Below are positions 23,797 to 23,904 of a stretch of DNA of 23,904 bases, piece after piece. Positions within the stretch are counted from its first letter, which is position 1, and every line of letters starts with the position of its first letter. Position numbers and translations under genes: made by a program. Origin of the DNA: an uncultured Agitococcus sp. (GTDB lineage Bacteria; Pseudomonadota; Gammaproteobacteria; Pseudomonadales; Moraxellaceae); the NCBI RefSeq assembly GCF_937920075.1, contig NZ_CALETI010000270.1, positions 1-23,904 on the forward strand, written 5' to 3'. Under the pieces are notes generated by a model. It was not told the DNA's origin, made no database searches, and saw only the letters and a program-made list of their open reading frames with translations.

Positions 23797-23904
23797 ATGG
23801 CAACAATTCTCATTTATACATCTAATGTCGTAGGTAAAGCCATGGCTGGGCCAGCCATTCGGAGCTGGGAATTTGCCAAATCTCTTAGCCAAAAACATAA
23901 AGTC
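23797..23904 (+). CDS. Partial probable glycosyltransferase (N-terminus only)
   Basis: An ATG at 23797 opens a frame that runs off the right edge after 36 residues (MATILIYTSNVVGKAMAGPA...). The segment KAMAGPAIRSWEFAKSLSQKHKV has the shape of the N-terminal donor-binding loop and first helix of GT-B glycosyltransferases (families like GT4), which typically read 'MAGPGIR..E.A..L....HEV'. AGG lies about 8-10 bases before the ATG. Codon use (CTC, CTT, CGG, GGG, AGC) differs from the genes left of 23480. It starts 73 bases after the broken gyrA frame, where more gyrA is expected. The call rests on a short segment, so it is tentative. Confidence 0.55.
   Translation, partial: MATILIYTSNVVGKAMAGPAIRSWEFAKSLSQKHKV

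Noticed and set aside
23539..23898. A 119-codon minus-strand frame spanning the gyrA/glycosyltransferase join
   Set aside because: It is antisense to the GyrA/ParC-like tail and to the glycosyltransferase start, rich in Cys, His and Trp without any pattern; considered chance.

Overview
The window looks like a chromosomal segment of an AT-rich gammaproteobacterium, most likely from the Moraxellaceae/Pseudomonadales neighbourhood. The reasons are inferential: a ubiG - HAD phosphatase - yciK operon lies divergent to gyrA (an arrangement I know from Pseudomonas and Acinetobacter), there is a large (about 1,580-residue) NAD-dependent glutamate dehydrogenase, and there is a cytochrome c5. Codon use is uniform over most of the window (GGT/GGC glycine, TTA/TTG leucine, CGT arginine). 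No tRNA, rRNA, CRISPR array or transposase was seen.

Left part (1-5989). Minus-strand genes come first: a partial Ala/Lys-rich helical protein, a DUF1232 (YkvA-type) membrane protein, a helix-turn-helix protein resembling the front half of a WYL regulator, an unknown 82-residue protein, and lipA (lipoyl synthase). Divergent from lipA is an MMPL/RND-type membrane exporter whose stop overlaps the start of an unrecognised 241-residue protein.

Middle part (5907-12617), all minus strand. An HlyD-like adaptor, a LolC/MacB-like permease and a LolD/MacB-like ATPase form a packed export cassette. Upstream are a membrane-anchored class III nucleotidyl cyclase, transaldolase and dusA. A REPIN-like repeat separates the cyclase from the exporter, and a perfect 12-bp dyad separates transaldolase from the cyclase.

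Right part (12712-22812). Plus-strand genes are a TIGR03862/BaiN-like flavoprotein, a second REPIN-like repeat of another family, and a TIGR03643 (DUF2805) gene coupled to a Blc-like lipocalin. The NAD-glutamate dehydrogenase follows on the minus strand, then cytochrome c5 with a clear promoter and terminator, then the minus-strand operon ubiG - mupP/gph - yciK.

Right end (22971-23904). gyrA starts normally, with the catalytic Tyr122 and the QRDR, but stops after 250 residues where about 870-900 are expected. From about codon 173 the codon use changes and the protein becomes more ParC-like. After the stop, a different kind of gene begins: the N-terminus of a probable glycosyltransferase, running off the end. 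This is either a real rearrangement in an essential gene or a chimeric assembly join, and it is the most important thing in the window to check.
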